From positions 124,001 to 188,000 of the forward strand of contig SUTF01000001.1 of the NCBI GenBank assembly GCA_015063005.1: a stretch of DNA of 64,000 bases, in the 5' to 3' direction. Position 1 is the first letter of the stretch; every line of letters begins with the position of its first letter. Both the position numbers and the translations under genes were made by a program. Positions 44,440-54,218 of the stretch are shown piece after piece. This DNA comes from Methanobrevibacter millerae. Lineage in GTDB: Archaea > Methanobacteriota > Methanobacteria > Methanobacteriales > Methanobacteriaceae. The notes under the pieces were generated by a model that was not told the DNA's origin, did not search any database, and worked only from the letters and a program-made list of their open reading frames with translations.

Positions 44440-46764
44440 TTATTTAAGTTTTTTTCCAATTTTTCTGAAATTGTTTGTAAGCTTCCAACTGTTTGAATTT
44501 AAAATTTCTGAATTTTCTTTTTCTAATTTTTGAATTTTTTCGTTTAATTTATTAATTTGCGCTTCATATATTGCATCTTTTCTGAATTCACTCTCGCATA
44601 CATCAATCAACTCTATAATTTTCTGGGTTAACTGTATAACCCTATCTTTTCTGTATTCATTTTCATCAATTGATGTTTCTTTGGTTTGATTTTTCGTTAA
44701 AATTGAAATTAATGTGGTTGTATTTCCAATTAAATCATTTAAATAAGTTTTATATTCCATATCTAGTTTTGACATTTCACTTTCTTTCTCACATATCCCC
44801 CAAATACTTGCATTTGAACCTTTGTAATCGGATATTTTTGATGGAAGATAAGGATTTTTAATGAAATGTCCTTTAGTATAGCTGTCCTCAACAATCAACA
44901 TATCAAACTTGGTCGAAAGATTCAAGAACTCTAAATAATCGACATTAGGGTTAAATGTAGTTTTATCCAATAACTCCTTACTTAAGACCTGTTCAAATAA
45001 TGTTCTATTGGGACTAAATATGTGTAATCTTACTTTCTGCTGATATTCTTTTGGTATATTATCGAATGCATTGATAAAGTCTTCTAGTGACCTATTGGAA
45101 AATATTACTCCAAAATAACCAAAGTTAATGTAATTGCCATCCAATTGGTAGGAACTGTTTTTCACATAATAATATTTTTCATCTAATGTTGGATGAGGAG
45201 AAATAGTGCTTTTCTCATTAATCATATCTTCAATTTTAAAAGGCAATGTTTTTATCATAACTTCCTTTTGACTTTCATTAGTAAATATTATCTCATCTGC
45301 AAAAACAAATGATAGATATTCGCAAATGCAGTTTATATCCATTCCAGAATTAATCAATTCCAAATTTTTACCTTTTAGGATTTCATTTATTTTATTGATG
45401 TATTCTTCATCTTCAAGTTTTTCGCTTAAATGCCTGTTTCCAAATGTATAAATTAGTGGATCTGAAAATTCTGCTCTCCAGAATGTATCTGGGTTATTTA
45501 ATTTATATTCAAGTGCTAAAAAATGTGAATGGACAAAGTTGGCTCTGCTGTAAATTTTATCATAGCCATCAATAAGCTTAATGCCTTCATTCATGAAATT
45601 TTTGATATTGCTCCATTCTGTTGAGAAATTTGTATTGACAGTAAATTTTTGTACAACATATTCCAAGACAAGCTTTTCAAGTGTAAAATCTTTTGCCATA
45701 TCATCAAGACTTGCGCAAATTACATCAACATTTCTCTTTTCAGATAGTATTCTTTTTGCAACGACATTGCTTGTAGTCGTATTTGTCGGTGAAAATGCAT
45801 AAGATATTATTAATTCTCTTTTTTCATTGTTTAATTTTGATATGTCTTCATTCAGATATTTATATGGGAAAAATTCAAAGTCATATTTTAAAATGTCCTT
45901 TAAGACTTTTGTATAGTCTTCGGGATGCTTTTCAAGATAATCGTTGATTTTTACAATTTGGCCTCCGGTTAATGTTTCAATGAAACTTCTCATTTCCGGG
46001 GTTTTGGCCTTCTTAAGGCCTTTATTTATATCGTTAATTACTTTCAAACGGTGTTCAACGTTGAATGTGTATGATAAATCTTGTCTTGATATGGAACCAT
46101 GTCTCCATAGTCTGTAATAGTTAGCTTCTTTACTTTCATCGACAACATAAAACTCAAAATCGTTTTCAGGATAAAAATTTGCATAATATGCAATATCAAC
46201 ACCATTTGTCAGTTCAGGATTGAAACTGGAATCCTTCACATTCACTGTTGGTATTACCTTATTTTGCGTAATCACTATGGCATCCTTTATCTTTCCATAT
46301 GGGTTTTCTACAATTCCTTGATTATTTAAAAGCTGCGGAGTCATGTAGGAATTTTTTACCTCTCCGGTATCTTCATCTATATCATAAAACATTCCAACAA
46401 CGATTCTATTAGGTTTCACATGTTTATACAATTCTTCAAAGTAATTATGGCTAATAAAATCATCGTCATCGATAAATATGGAATATTCTCTGCTAGCTAA
46501 CTCAATACCTTTATTACGTGCATTGCAGACTCCCTTTTCACTTTCGGTTAAGATGATATTGACTTCAGGATAGTTTTCCTGATATTCTTTTATGATATTG
46601 GGTGTTGAATCCAATTCTCCATTCACGATAAAAATAGCTTCAAATAATTTAAAATCAATGCTTTGGTTGATTAAAGAATCAAGTAGTTTGGATATGTATT
46701 TTTCTCCTTTATACGTAGGAATTATCGCTGTTATGCCTTCTTTAAATTCAGATTCTTTAATCAT
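44440..46764 (-). CDS. Large glycosyltransferase: GT2 domain plus GT4-like region and coiled-coil tail
   Basis: Of 774 residues, 8-230 are a family 2 transferase (ITAIIPTYKGEKYISKLLDSLINQ, CNARNKGIELASREYSIFIDDDDF). A middle part (about 310-650) reads like a GT4/Rossmann transferase (ISYAFSPTNTTTSNVVAKRIL, YFGVIFSNRSLEDFINAF, VDYLEFLNLSTKFDMLIVED). The end is a coiled coil (about 725-755) and a basic NSWKLTNNFRKIGKKLK tail. It probably makes a surface glycan at the membrane face. The ATG follows GTGAT 7 bases after leuB stops, so it appears to be the last gene of the leuCDB transcript, an unexpected coupling. A mini-ORB core (45675-45687) lies inside. Confidence 0.82.
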   Translation of the reverse strand: MIKESEFKEGITAIIPTYKGEKYISKLLDSLINQSIDFKLFEAIFIVNGELDSTPNIIKEYQENYPEVNIILTESEKGVCNARNKGIELASREYSIFIDDDDFISHNYFEELYKHVKPNRIVVGMFYDIDEDTGEVKNSYMTPQLLNNQGIVENPYGKIKDAIVITQNKVIPTVNVKDSSFNPELTNGVDIAYYANFYPENDFEFYVVDESKEANYYRLWRHGSISRQDLSYTFNVEHRLKVINDINKGLKKAKTPEMRSFIETLTGGQIVKINDYLEKHPEDYTKVLKDILKYDFEFFPYKYLNEDISKLNNEKRELIISYAFSPTNTTTSNVVAKRILSEKRNVDVICASLDDMAKDFTLEKLVLEYVVQKFTVNTNFSTEWSNIKNFMNEGIKLIDGYDKIYSRANFVHSHFLALEYKLNNPDTFWRAEFSDPLIYTFGNRHLSEKLEDEEYINKINEILKGKNLELINSGMDINCICEYLSFVFADEIIFTNESQKEVMIKTLPFKIEDMINEKSTISPHPTLDEKYYYVKNSSYQLDGNYINFGYFGVIFSNRSLEDFINAFDNIPKEYQQKVRLHIFSPNRTLFEQVLSKELLDKTTFNPNVDYLEFLNLSTKFDMLIVEDSYTKGHFIKNPYLPSKISDYKGSNASIWGICEKESEMSKLDMEYKTYLNDLIGNTTTLISILTKNQTKETSIDENEYRKDRVIQLTQKIIELIDVCESEFRKDAIYEAQINKLNEKIQKLEKENSEILNSNSWKLTNNFRKIGKKLK
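45675..45687 (-). other. Mini-ORB core inside the large glycosyltransferase gene
   Basis: TTTCAAGTGTAAA is identical to the 13-base Orc1 core (minus strand TTTACACTTGAAA) and about 41 kb from oriC. It lacks the GG..TGTCTC extension. It encodes TLEKL. Confidence 0.4.
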
Positions 46765-46771
46765 AAAATCA

Positions 46772-47782
46772 CTATAATAAATTGATTATTTCTTCTGTCA
46801 CATCTTTGGTGGTTGCATTACCGCCTAAATCTCCAGTTAAAACTTTTCCATCACTTAATAATTTTAAAATTGCATTGTCCAATTTGTCTGCTGATTCATT
46901 TTCATTTAAGTATCTAAGCATCATTACTGCAGATAGCATCATGGCAATTGGGTTGGCTATTCCTTTTCCTGCAATATCAGGGGCTGATCCATGGACTGGC
47001 TCAAACAATGCACCGTCACTTCCAATATTTGCTGATGGAATCAATCCAAGCCCTCCAACGAGACCTGCACCTTCATCAGATAATATGTCACCGAACAGGT
47101 TTGTCGTTACAATGACCTCAAAGCTTTGGGGTTGTGTAATAAGATACATTGCAGTAGCATCAACATAGAAATCTTCCTTTTCAATATCCGGATATCTTTC
47201 ACCCACTTCGTAAAAGATTTCTTTAAACAAACCGTCACTTTTCTTTAATACATTAGCTTTGTGAACACCTGTGACCTTGGATTTTCCATTGTCCTTTGCA
47301 TAGTTAAATGCATAATCAATAATCCTTTCTTCAGCTTCACGGGTAATAACACGTTTTGCGGTTGCACCATCTTTGGTGAACTCTTCCTTATCTGCAATAT
47401 ATAGTCCTTCGGTATTTTCACGGACAATCATAAAGTCAATATCTTCAGATAATGCATTGGTATTTGGATATGCTTTTACAGGTCTTAAATTAGCGAACAT
47501 CTTCATTTCCTGACGCAATTTAACAATAACATCTGCAGCAGTTTCACCGGCTGCTCCAAACAGACATGCATCACTATCTCTAACAATGTCTATTGTTTCT
47601 TTAGGAAGTGCGGTGCCTGTTTTTTCCAAACATGCATCTCCCGCTTCACCATAAACATAATCAAAATCAATATCTAAATTATCTAAAACTGAAATGGTAG
47701 CTTCCATTACTTCCTGGCCAATTCCATCTCCTGGAACTACAGCAATTTTATAATTATTCTCTTTTGTCTTTGAGGTACTCAA
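46772..47782 (-). CDS. leuB: 3-isopropylmalate dehydrogenase
   Basis: The 336-residue isocitrate/isopropylmalate dehydrogenase family protein has IAVVPGDGIGQEVM, FGAAGETAADVIVKLR, FMIVRENTEGLYI, TTNLFGDILSDEGAG and EPVHGSAPDIAGKGIANP. The GAAGETAADVIVKLR segment is like the methanogen LeuB rather than the AksF homologue used for coenzyme B, so leucine synthesis is the better call. There is no ATG. The TTG at 47782 lies within the end of leuD and is preceded by GGTGG, so the genes overlap by 29 bases and are coupled. Confidence 0.85.
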   Translation of the reverse strand: MSTSKTKENNYKIAVVPGDGIGQEVMEATISVLDNLDIDFDYVYGEAGDACLEKTGTALPKETIDIVRDSDACLFGAAGETAADVIVKLRQEMKMFANLRPVKAYPNTNALSEDIDFMIVRENTEGLYIADKEEFTKDGATAKRVITREAEERIIDYAFNYAKDNGKSKVTGVHKANVLKKSDGLFKEIFYEVGERYPDIEKEDFYVDATAMYLITQPQSFEVIVTTNLFGDILSDEGAGLVGGLGLIPSANIGSDGALFEPVHGSAPDIAGKGIANPIAMMLSAVMMLRYLNENESADKLDNAILKLLSDGKVLTGDLGGNATTKDVTEEIINLL

Positions 47783-48236
47783 TCAAACCACCTTTTTCAA
47801 GTATTTCTAACATAAATGGAGGTAATTTCTTAAAGGTTATTTCCTCCCCATTTGAAGATTTTATAATTCCATTATCCATATCAACTTCAATTTCTTCTCC
47901 ATTTTTAACTATTTCACTTATTCCTGGAGCTTCAAGAAGTGGTACGCCTACATTAGTGGCATTTCTATAGAATATTCTTGCAAATGATTCAGCAATTACG
48001 GCTGAGATTCCAACACCTTTAATTGCAATAGGTGCGTGTTCACGAGAAGAGCCACAACCAAAGTTTTTTCCTGCAACTATAAAATCTCCTTTCTTGCATT
48101 TTTCACTAAATTCATCATCCAATCCTTCCATACAGTGTTGGGATAATCTTTCTTCATCTGTGTAAATCAAATATCTCCCTGGAAGAATGATGTCTGTATC
48201 AATGTCATTTCCAAATTTCCATGCGGTTCCTTTCAT
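47754..48236 (-). CDS. leuD: 3-isopropylmalate dehydratase small subunit
   Basis: A 160-residue aconitase swivel-domain protein: [62 protein letters not shown]. The substrate loop reads YLIYT, close to the YLVYT of isopropylmalate enzymes and unlike the YLRTT of homoaconitases in coenzyme B synthesis, which favours leucine synthesis. The ATG at 48236 follows GGAGTGAT. An upstream in-frame codon inside leuC would add eleven unneeded residues. It pairs with LeuC just upstream. Confidence 0.87.
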   Translation of the reverse strand: MKGTAWKFGNDIDTDIILPGRYLIYTDEERLSQHCMEGLDDEFSEKCKKGDFIVAGKNFGCGSSREHAPIAIKGVGISAVIAESFARIFYRNATNVGVPLLEAPGISEIVKNGEEIEVDMDNGIIKSSNGEEITFKKLPPFMLEILEKGGLIEYLKDKRE

Positions 48237-48240
48237 ATAA

Positions 48241-49488
48241 TCACTCCGGTGCAACAATTCTTCCTTCAATCGCAGAAGCAGCAGCCACTGCAGCAGAAGA
48301 TAAATAAACTTTACCGTCAGGTGAACCTTGTCTACCTTTAAAATTTCTATTGGAGGTTGACAGGCTTACTTCACCAGGTCCTATGATTCCTGTATGTCCT
48401 CCAAGACATGGACCACAGCAAGGAGCTGAAACCAATGCACCCGCATCAACGAATATTCTTATCAATCCTTCATCCAATGCTTTTGAGTATACTTCTTTTG
48501 ATGCAGGAATGACTAGCATTCTTGTTCCTTTAGCTATTTGTTTTCCTTTTAGGATTTTGGCTGCGTCTCTCAAGTCACTGATTCTTCCGTTTGTACATGA
48601 TCCTAAAAATACCTGATCGAGTTCCTGGTCTACTTCGCTAACTGGTTTTACATTGTCTACATTGTTTGGACAGGCTACTTGGGGTTCTAAATCACTAACA
48701 TCAATGTCTATAATATTTAAGGAATCAGCGTTCAAGTCACTTTTGAATATTTTATAAGGTTTTTTTGATCTTTTTTCTACATATTCTATTGTTTTTTTGT
48801 CAGGTTCTACTAGACCAGTTTTTCCACCCATTTCAATTGCCATGTTACATAATACCATTCTGTCAGACACGCTCATGTCTCTGACTGTATCTCCCGCAAA
48901 TTCGCAGGCTTTATAGGTTGAGCCATCTGCTCCTATTTGGCCTATAATATTTAAAATAACATCCTTGGCATAAACGTTATCTTTCAATTTTCCCGTAATT
49001 TCAAATCTGTTTGTTTCAGGAACTTTAAACCATAGATTGCCTTCAGCAAAAACCATAGCCATATCTGTTGAACCTATTCCTGTTGAAAATGCACCTAAAG
49101 CTCCATGTGTGCATGTGTGTGAATCAGCGCCAACAATAACTTCTCCTGGAACTACATGGCCTAATTCAGGCAATATTTGGTGGCAAACGCCAGCATTTAC
49201 ATCATAAAAATTCTCAATATTATGTTTTTCCACGAATTTTCTCATAATTATATGATTATTGGCTGAGTCTATGGAATCTGCTGGAACTTGGTGGTCAAAT
49301 GGAATAACAATTTTAGATGAATCCCAAACTTTGTCAGCACCAATTTTTTCAAATGATTCGACGGCAAGAGGACCAGTCAAATCATGAGTCATTGCAACAT
49401 CAATATTTGCAATGATAATGTCTCCAGCTTCGACCTTATCTTTACCAGAAGCTCTAGCCAATATTTTTTCAGACATTGTACTTGACAT
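48241..49488 (-). CDS. leuC: 3-isopropylmalate dehydratase large subunit
   Basis: A 415-residue aconitase-family large subunit that holds a 4Fe-4S cluster. The motifs are [18 protein letters not shown] ([14 protein letters not shown]), [52 protein letters not shown] and [10 protein letters not shown]. The cluster Cys residues are in SCTNGR and CCGPCLGG. The ATG at 49488 has GTGAGG 9 bases upstream; an earlier in-frame codon is less likely. It is the first gene of leuC-leuD-leuB and a downstream glycosyltransferase. Confidence 0.9.
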   Translation of the reverse strand: MSSTMSEKILARASGKDKVEAGDIIIANIDVAMTHDLTGPLAVESFEKIGADKVWDSSKIVIPFDHQVPADSIDSANNHIIMRKFVEKHNIENFYDVNAGVCHQILPELGHVVPGEVIVGADSHTCTHGALGAFSTGIGSTDMAMVFAEGNLWFKVPETNRFEITGKLKDNVYAKDVILNIIGQIGADGSTYKACEFAGDTVRDMSVSDRMVLCNMAIEMGGKTGLVEPDKKTIEYVEKRSKKPYKIFKSDLNADSLNIIDIDVSDLEPQVACPNNVDNVKPVSEVDQELDQVFLGSCTNGRISDLRDAAKILKGKQIAKGTRMLVIPASKEVYSKALDEGLIRIFVDAGALVSAPCCGPCLGGHTGIIGPGEVSLSTSNRNFKGRQGSPDGKVYLSSAAVAAASAIEGRIVAPE

Positions 49489-49678
49489 ATTATAAAACCT
49501 CACATTAATGATTAATATATGTTTAACATTCTATTTAAATTTTGAAAAAATCTAATTTTATCTGTTGGTTTTTGCGTTTTGTCTATTTTTAATGTTTTAA
49601 ATTTAATTTTATTAACATATTTTTTTCAATTTCAATTTAATCATAACTTTATATAACATGTTGAACAAAATATTTTTC

Positions 49679-50884
49679 ATGAGTAAGTTCTTTGGAAGAT
49701 TTAAAAAAGAAGAAGTTCCTGTTGTTGAAGAACAGGTTCCTGTTTGGGAAGATAGAATTTTTTGGGTCGAAACTTTACAAAAAATAGCTTTACCTGTATT
49801 AATGAATCTTAAAAAAGATTCTTTAAGAAAAAATATGATTTTAGAGTCCAACAGTCCGGAAGGTGAAAAATTTGCATATCTTGAAGCTTTTGCACGTGTA
49901 TTCAATGGTATTGCACCTTGGTTGGAGTTAGGACCTGATGTATCTGAAGAAGGTAGATTACGTGAAAAATACATAGATTTGACTATTGATGCTATTTCTA
50001 CAGCCGTTAACCCAAAGAAAAATGATTATATTTTATTTACTGAACCTAAGCAATCTTTAGTAGATATGGCTTTATTTGCTCAAGGGTTACTTCGTTCTAA
50101 AAATCAGATTTGGCTCAATTTACCAATGGATGTTCAAGCTAAAGTCACTGAAGAGCTCAAAAATACAAGAATAATAGCTCCTTACGAAAATCATTGGCTT
50201 TTATATACATCAATGATTGAAGCCGCAATTTTAGAATTCACTGGTGAATGTGATATGGAACGTTTAGTATATGCTATTCATAAATTTAGGGATGAATGGT
50301 ATATTGGTGATGCAATTTACGCTGATGGTCCTGAATTTACAAAAAATTATTATAATAGTTTTGTCATTCACCCAATGCTTAATGATATTTTAATGGTAAT
50401 GAGAAAATATGGTTTGCCTGATGGGGAATTTTTAGATGTACAATTGATGAGATCTTCAAGGCTTGCATCCCAGTTGGAAAGAGATATTTCTCCTGATGGA
50501 ACATTTCCTGTGATGGGAAAATCAATTTGTTATCGTACCGGTGTTTTCCATTTATTATCACAAGTCTCCTTACTTAAGATTTTGCCAAGAAATTTGGAAG
50601 TTGCCCAAGTTAGGTCTGCTTTAACAAAAGTATTAAGAAATTTTTTCGAAGGCAATCAAAATTTCACCAATGGCGGATGGTTATTATTAGGTTTCAATGG
50701 TCACCAAGTGGATATTGCTGAAAATGACATTAATACTGGAAGCTTATATCTTTGCTGTTCAATATTTTTAGCTTTGGGCCTTGACTATAATGACCCATTT
50801 TGGTCAGATGAATTTGCTGAATGGACTTCACTTAAAGCATGGCACGGCCATGTAACACAAAATGACCAGTCAATAGACTTTTAA
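49679..50884 (+). CDS. DUF2264 family protein (first of a tandem pair)
   Basis: The 401-residue cytosolic protein has FAYLEAFARVFNGIAPWLELG, SMIEAAILEFTGE, DEWYIGDAIYADGPEFTKNYYNSFVIHPML and GWLLLGFNGHQVDIAEN. This matches DUF2264, which is predicted to be an alpha/alpha barrel similar to glycan hydrolases or lyases. An ATG at 49658 is also in frame, but TTTATATA (49648-49655) sits at TATA-box distance from 49679, so a leaderless start at 49679 is preferred. It starts a block with a paralogue and nucleotide-sugar genes. No signal peptide, so it acts inside the cell. Reaction unknown. Confidence 0.8.
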   Translation: MSKFFGRFKKEEVPVVEEQVPVWEDRIFWVETLQKIALPVLMNLKKDSLRKNMILESNSPEGEKFAYLEAFARVFNGIAPWLELGPDVSEEGRLREKYIDLTIDAISTAVNPKKNDYILFTEPKQSLVDMALFAQGLLRSKNQIWLNLPMDVQAKVTEELKNTRIIAPYENHWLLYTSMIEAAILEFTGECDMERLVYAIHKFRDEWYIGDAIYADGPEFTKNYYNSFVIHPMLNDILMVMRKYGLPDGEFLDVQLMRSSRLASQLERDISPDGTFPVMGKSICYRTGVFHLLSQVSLLKILPRNLEVAQVRSALTKVLRNFFEGNQNFTNGGWLLLGFNGHQVDIAENDINTGSLYLCCSIFLALGLDYNDPFWSDEFAEWTSLKAWHGHVTQNDQSIDF

Positions 50885-50893
50885 TTGATTCTT

Positions 50894-52072
50894 ATGGGTA
50901 TTAAATCATTTTTTTCTAAAAATTCTAATTCAAATAATGATAGGGAAATTTGGGTTAATACATTATCTAAAATTATAGATCCTGTTTTAACTAATGCTGC
51001 AAATGGAACTCTTAAAAAAAACATGCCGGTCAGTGCTGTCAATGAGGAAAGGGCTAAATTTGCACATTTGGAAGCAGTGGGTCGTACAGTATGTGGTATA
51101 GCGCCCTGGTTGGAGTTAGGTCCAGACAATACTTATGAAGGTAAATTGAGAGAAAAATATATAGAATTAACCACAAAGTCATTGGTTAATATTTGCAATC
51201 CCGATTCGCCAGATTACTTAATTTTTAATCAACCTTATCAGCCATTGGTTGACTCTGCACATTTGGTGGAGGGACTGCTTAGGGGAAAAACTCAACTTTG
51301 GGACAATATTAGTCATGACAATCAAGAAATGATTATTGATGCTTTAAAGCAAACCCGTTCTATTGAGCCTTGGGTTAATAATTGGATTTTATTCCCATCA
51401 ATGATTGAAGCATTCTTGCTTGAAACTACTGGTGAGTATGATGAATTCAGATTGATGCATGGTGTAAACGTTTATATGAATGAATGGTACTGCGGCGATT
51501 CCTATTATGGGGATGGTCCTAGCTTTCATTTTGATTATTATAACAGCTATGTGATCCATCCAATGCTTACAGATATTCTTTCAATATTAAGAAAGCATAA
51601 TATTGGTGAATATACCTTTTTAGATGCTCATTTACATAGATTAAGACATTATGCTGGACATTTGGAACGGTTAATATCTCCTGAAGGTACTTATCCCGTA
51701 GTGGGTAGGTCAATGTTGTATAGAACAGCTGTCTTTCAGGCATTGGGTCAGGCATGTTTATTTGGCCTTTACAATAAAGACGTCAAGCCAGAACAGGTTA
51801 GATGTGCACTTACAGCTGTAATTAAAAATCAATTTGAAGGCAATGCCAATTTTGATAATGGTGGATGGCTACGATTCGGATTTAATGGAAATCAGCCGAA
51901 GGTAGCTGAAGAGTATAGCAATACGGGTAGTATGTATTTGTGTACAACAGGATTTTTACCTTTGGGTTTGCCTGAATCAGATAGGTTTTGGTCAGCTCCA
52001 GGCACTGAATGGACTTCACTGAAAGCTTGGAGCGGAAAGGATATAGATTCAAATATGTACATTAAAGATTAA
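50894..52072 (+). CDS. DUF2264 family protein (second of a tandem pair)
   Basis: The 392-residue paralogue of the gene just upstream shares FAHLEAVGRTVCGIAPWLELGPD, DEFRLMHGVNVYMNEWYCGDSYYGDGP and GGWLRFGFNGNQPKVAEEYSNTGSMYLC. Conserved Trp, Asp, Tyr and Gly-Asp-Gly positions in both suggest each is active on a sugar. I start at the ATG at 50894 (GIKSFFSK); a TTG nine bases earlier is weaker. It is coupled to the first copy (gap of 9 bases) and convergent with the dehydrogenase gene, overlapping it by 11 bases. Confidence 0.8.
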   Translation: MGIKSFFSKNSNSNNDREIWVNTLSKIIDPVLTNAANGTLKKNMPVSAVNEERAKFAHLEAVGRTVCGIAPWLELGPDNTYEGKLREKYIELTTKSLVNICNPDSPDYLIFNQPYQPLVDSAHLVEGLLRGKTQLWDNISHDNQEMIIDALKQTRSIEPWVNNWILFPSMIEAFLLETTGEYDEFRLMHGVNVYMNEWYCGDSYYGDGPSFHFDYYNSYVIHPMLTDILSILRKHNIGEYTFLDAHLHRLRHYAGHLERLISPEGTYPVVGRSMLYRTAVFQALGQACLFGLYNKDVKPEQVRCALTAVIKNQFEGNANFDNGGWLRFGFNGNQPKVAEEYSNTGSMYLCTTGFLPLGLPESDRFWSAPGTEWTSLKAWSGKDIDSNMYIKD

Positions 52073-53294
52073 GTTCATACAAGTTTCCATAGTTGTAGAG
52101 CTTAATTTTTTCCGGAACTTTATATATTATATTTTTGGTATCAAAGATTACCGTATCTTCGTCGATTAATGTATAATCTAGATTTTTAAACTCATTGTGA
52201 TCACATAATATTAAAATTAGGTCTGCTTCACTGACAGCCTCTTTAAAGCTAACGAAATTAGGATTATCTATATGTGGGTCATGAATTGATATTTCATAAT
52301 CTTTAGTTAAATTGCCTATTATCTCATATGCGGGGCTTTCCCTATCGTCACCAGTATTTCCTTTATAAGAAACACCTAATATGGCAATTTTCCCTTTATT
52401 AATTATCTTTCTCACATTTTCACATACAAATTCAGGCATAGAATTGTTAGTGTCCCTTGCAAGTTTTATTAGCTTAGCAGTTTCGGGTGCCTTTGCATAA
52501 ATGAAATATGGATCAATTGCAAGGCAGTGTCCACCAACTCCCGGACCCGGAGAATGCAAATTCACTCTTGGATGCTTATTTGCCATTTTTATTACATCCA
52601 GTGCATTCACGCCTATTTCAGCACAGATTTTTGCTAGTTCATTTGCCAGTGCAATGTTAACGTCTCTAAATGTATTTTCCATACATTTTGATAATTCAGC
52701 AGTTTTTGCTTCAGTTAACATCAATTCACCTTCAACAAATTGGCCATATACTTCACCTGCTTTTTTACTGCATATTGGAGTTATTCCTCCTATAATACGG
52801 TCATTATGAATTAATTCTTCTATAATTTTTCCAGGCAAAACTCTTTCAGGGCAATGTGCAAGATATAAATCCTTTCCAATGACATATCCTTCCTTTTCAA
52901 AAATAGGCTTTATGATATCGTCAGTTGACATTGGCGCTATGGTGGATTCAACAATCACAACATTGCCTTTTTCTAAATATGGAATTATTGATTCGCATGC
53001 ACTAATCACATAACTTAAATCACAGCTATAATTTTCAGCAATATAAGGGGTAGGGACTGTAATGATAAAAGCATCTGCTTTTTCAGGTTTTAGTGAAGCT
53101 TTATAGACTTTGTTTTTTAAAGCTTGTTTTATTATATCGGATATTCCTGGCTCTTCGATGTGAATGATTCCGTTATTTAAATTTTCAATCATTTTTTCAT
53201 TAACATCGACTCCAACAACTTCACAGTGATTCCTTGCAAATAAAGCGGCTGTTGGAAGTCCAATATAACCTTGTCCAATAATACATACTTTCAT
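52062..53294 (-). CDS. wecC: UDP-ManNAc dehydrogenase-type nucleotide-sugar dehydrogenase
   Basis: The 410-residue UDP-glucose/GDP-mannose dehydrogenase family protein has KVCIIGQGYIGLPTAALFA (NAD binding), IITVPTPYI, VESTIAPMSTDDI, the catalytic Cys in HSPGPGVGGHCLAIDPYF (about 235-252), and ILGVSYKGNTGDDRESPA. The pattern is closest to WecC-type enzymes, which oxidise UDP-N-acetylmannosamine to the uronic acid. The epimerase that would make its substrate is not in the window. GGGGTG precedes the ATG. It is divergent from rfbD. Confidence 0.85.
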   Translation of the reverse strand: MKVCIIGQGYIGLPTAALFARNHCEVVGVDVNEKMIENLNNGIIHIEEPGISDIIKQALKNKVYKASLKPEKADAFIITVPTPYIAENYSCDLSYVISACESIIPYLEKGNVVIVESTIAPMSTDDIIKPIFEKEGYVIGKDLYLAHCPERVLPGKIIEELIHNDRIIGGITPICSKKAGEVYGQFVEGELMLTEAKTAELSKCMENTFRDVNIALANELAKICAEIGVNALDVIKMANKHPRVNLHSPGPGVGGHCLAIDPYFIYAKAPETAKLIKLARDTNNSMPEFVCENVRKIINKGKIAILGVSYKGNTGDDRESPAYEIIGNLTKDYEISIHDPHIDNPNFVSFKEAVSEADLILILCDHNEFKNLDYTLIDEDTVIFDTKNIIYKVPEKIKLYNYGNLYELNL

Positions 53295-53369
53295 TTAAAC
53301 ACCCCTTGAAATTTTAAATATTAATATTGATATATCTAATTTATATAATAAAATATTTGGGGATATAAT

Positions 53370-54209
53370 ATGAAGATTTTAATTACTGGTTCTAATGGTA
53401 TGTTAGGTCATGATTTAATAGAAGTTTTAGAGGATAATCATGAATTGATATTAACTACTTCATCATCATTAGATATCACCGATAAAGAACATGTAATTAG
53501 TTTTATTAAGGACAAAAATCCGGATATAGTAATTAATTCTGCGGCTTATACTAATGTTGATGGTTGTGAAGAGAATGTTGATTTGGCTTTTGCTGTTAAT
53601 GGTGAAGGTCCAAAAAATTTAGCTTTAGGCTGTAAGGAAGTTAATTGTCCGCTAGTTCATGTAAGTACTGATTATGTATTCAACGGTAAGAATACAAGGC
53701 CTTGGGTTGAAGATGATGAAATAGGTCCAATTAGCGTTTATGGTAAAAGTAAACTTGAAGGTGAAATTGGAATTCAGGAAACAATGGATAATTACTTTAT
53801 CATAAGAACTGCCTGGCTATATGGAGTCAATGGTGGCAATTTCCCTAAAACTATGCTTGAACTTGCAAAAAATCATCTGGAAATTACAGTTGTAACTGAT
53901 GAGGTTGGATGTCCTACATATACATATGATTTGGCTAAAGCAATTGCAGAATTGATTGAAACGGATTATTATGGAATTTATCATATAACCAACTCTGACA
54001 GCTGTTCATGGTTTGATTTTGCAAAATATATCTTTGAGATTGCTGAAGTTGATGTTAAGGTAACTCCAGTTACTGCATCTGAATTTGCAAGACCTGCTCC
54101 AAGACCTTCATATTCTGTTTTGGAAAACAAAAAATGGATTGAAAATGGATTTGAACCTTTAAGAAGTTATAAAGAAGCTATTAAAGAGTATATAAATATT
54201 ATAAAATAG
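53370..54209 (+). CDS. rfbD: dTDP-4-dehydrorhamnose reductase
   Basis: RfbD/RmlD performs the last step to dTDP-L-rhamnose. The 279-residue short-chain dehydrogenase has KILITGSNGMLGHDLIEVL, STDYVFNGKNTRPWVEDD, the YGKSKLEGE catalytic Tyr-Lys and ARPAPRPSYSVLENKKW. GGGGAT lies before the ATG. It is split from rfbACB by the RNase/inhibitor pair and the ABC exporter; its stop codon TAG is part of the AGGTGA site of the RNase gene, so rfbD and the RNase are coupled. Confidence 0.93.
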   Translation: MKILITGSNGMLGHDLIEVLEDNHELILTTSSSLDITDKEHVISFIKDKNPDIVINSAAYTNVDGCEENVDLAFAVNGEGPKNLALGCKEVNCPLVHVSTDYVFNGKNTRPWVEDDEIGPISVYGKSKLEGEIGIQETMDNYFIIRTAWLYGVNGGNFPKTMLELAKNHLEITVVTDEVGCPTYTYDLAKAIAELIETDYYGIYHITNSDSCSWFDFAKYIFEIAEVDVKVTPVTASEFARPAPRPSYSVLENKKWIENGFEPLRSYKEAIKEYINIIK

Positions 54210-54218
54210 GTGAATTAA

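Noticed and set aside
46772..49488. Homocitrate/coenzyme B pathway genes (aksF, aksE, aksD)
   Set aside because: The small-subunit loop reads YLIYT and the dehydrogenase has GAAGETAADVIVKLR, both like the leucine enzymes; the aks alternative is not excluded without a tree.
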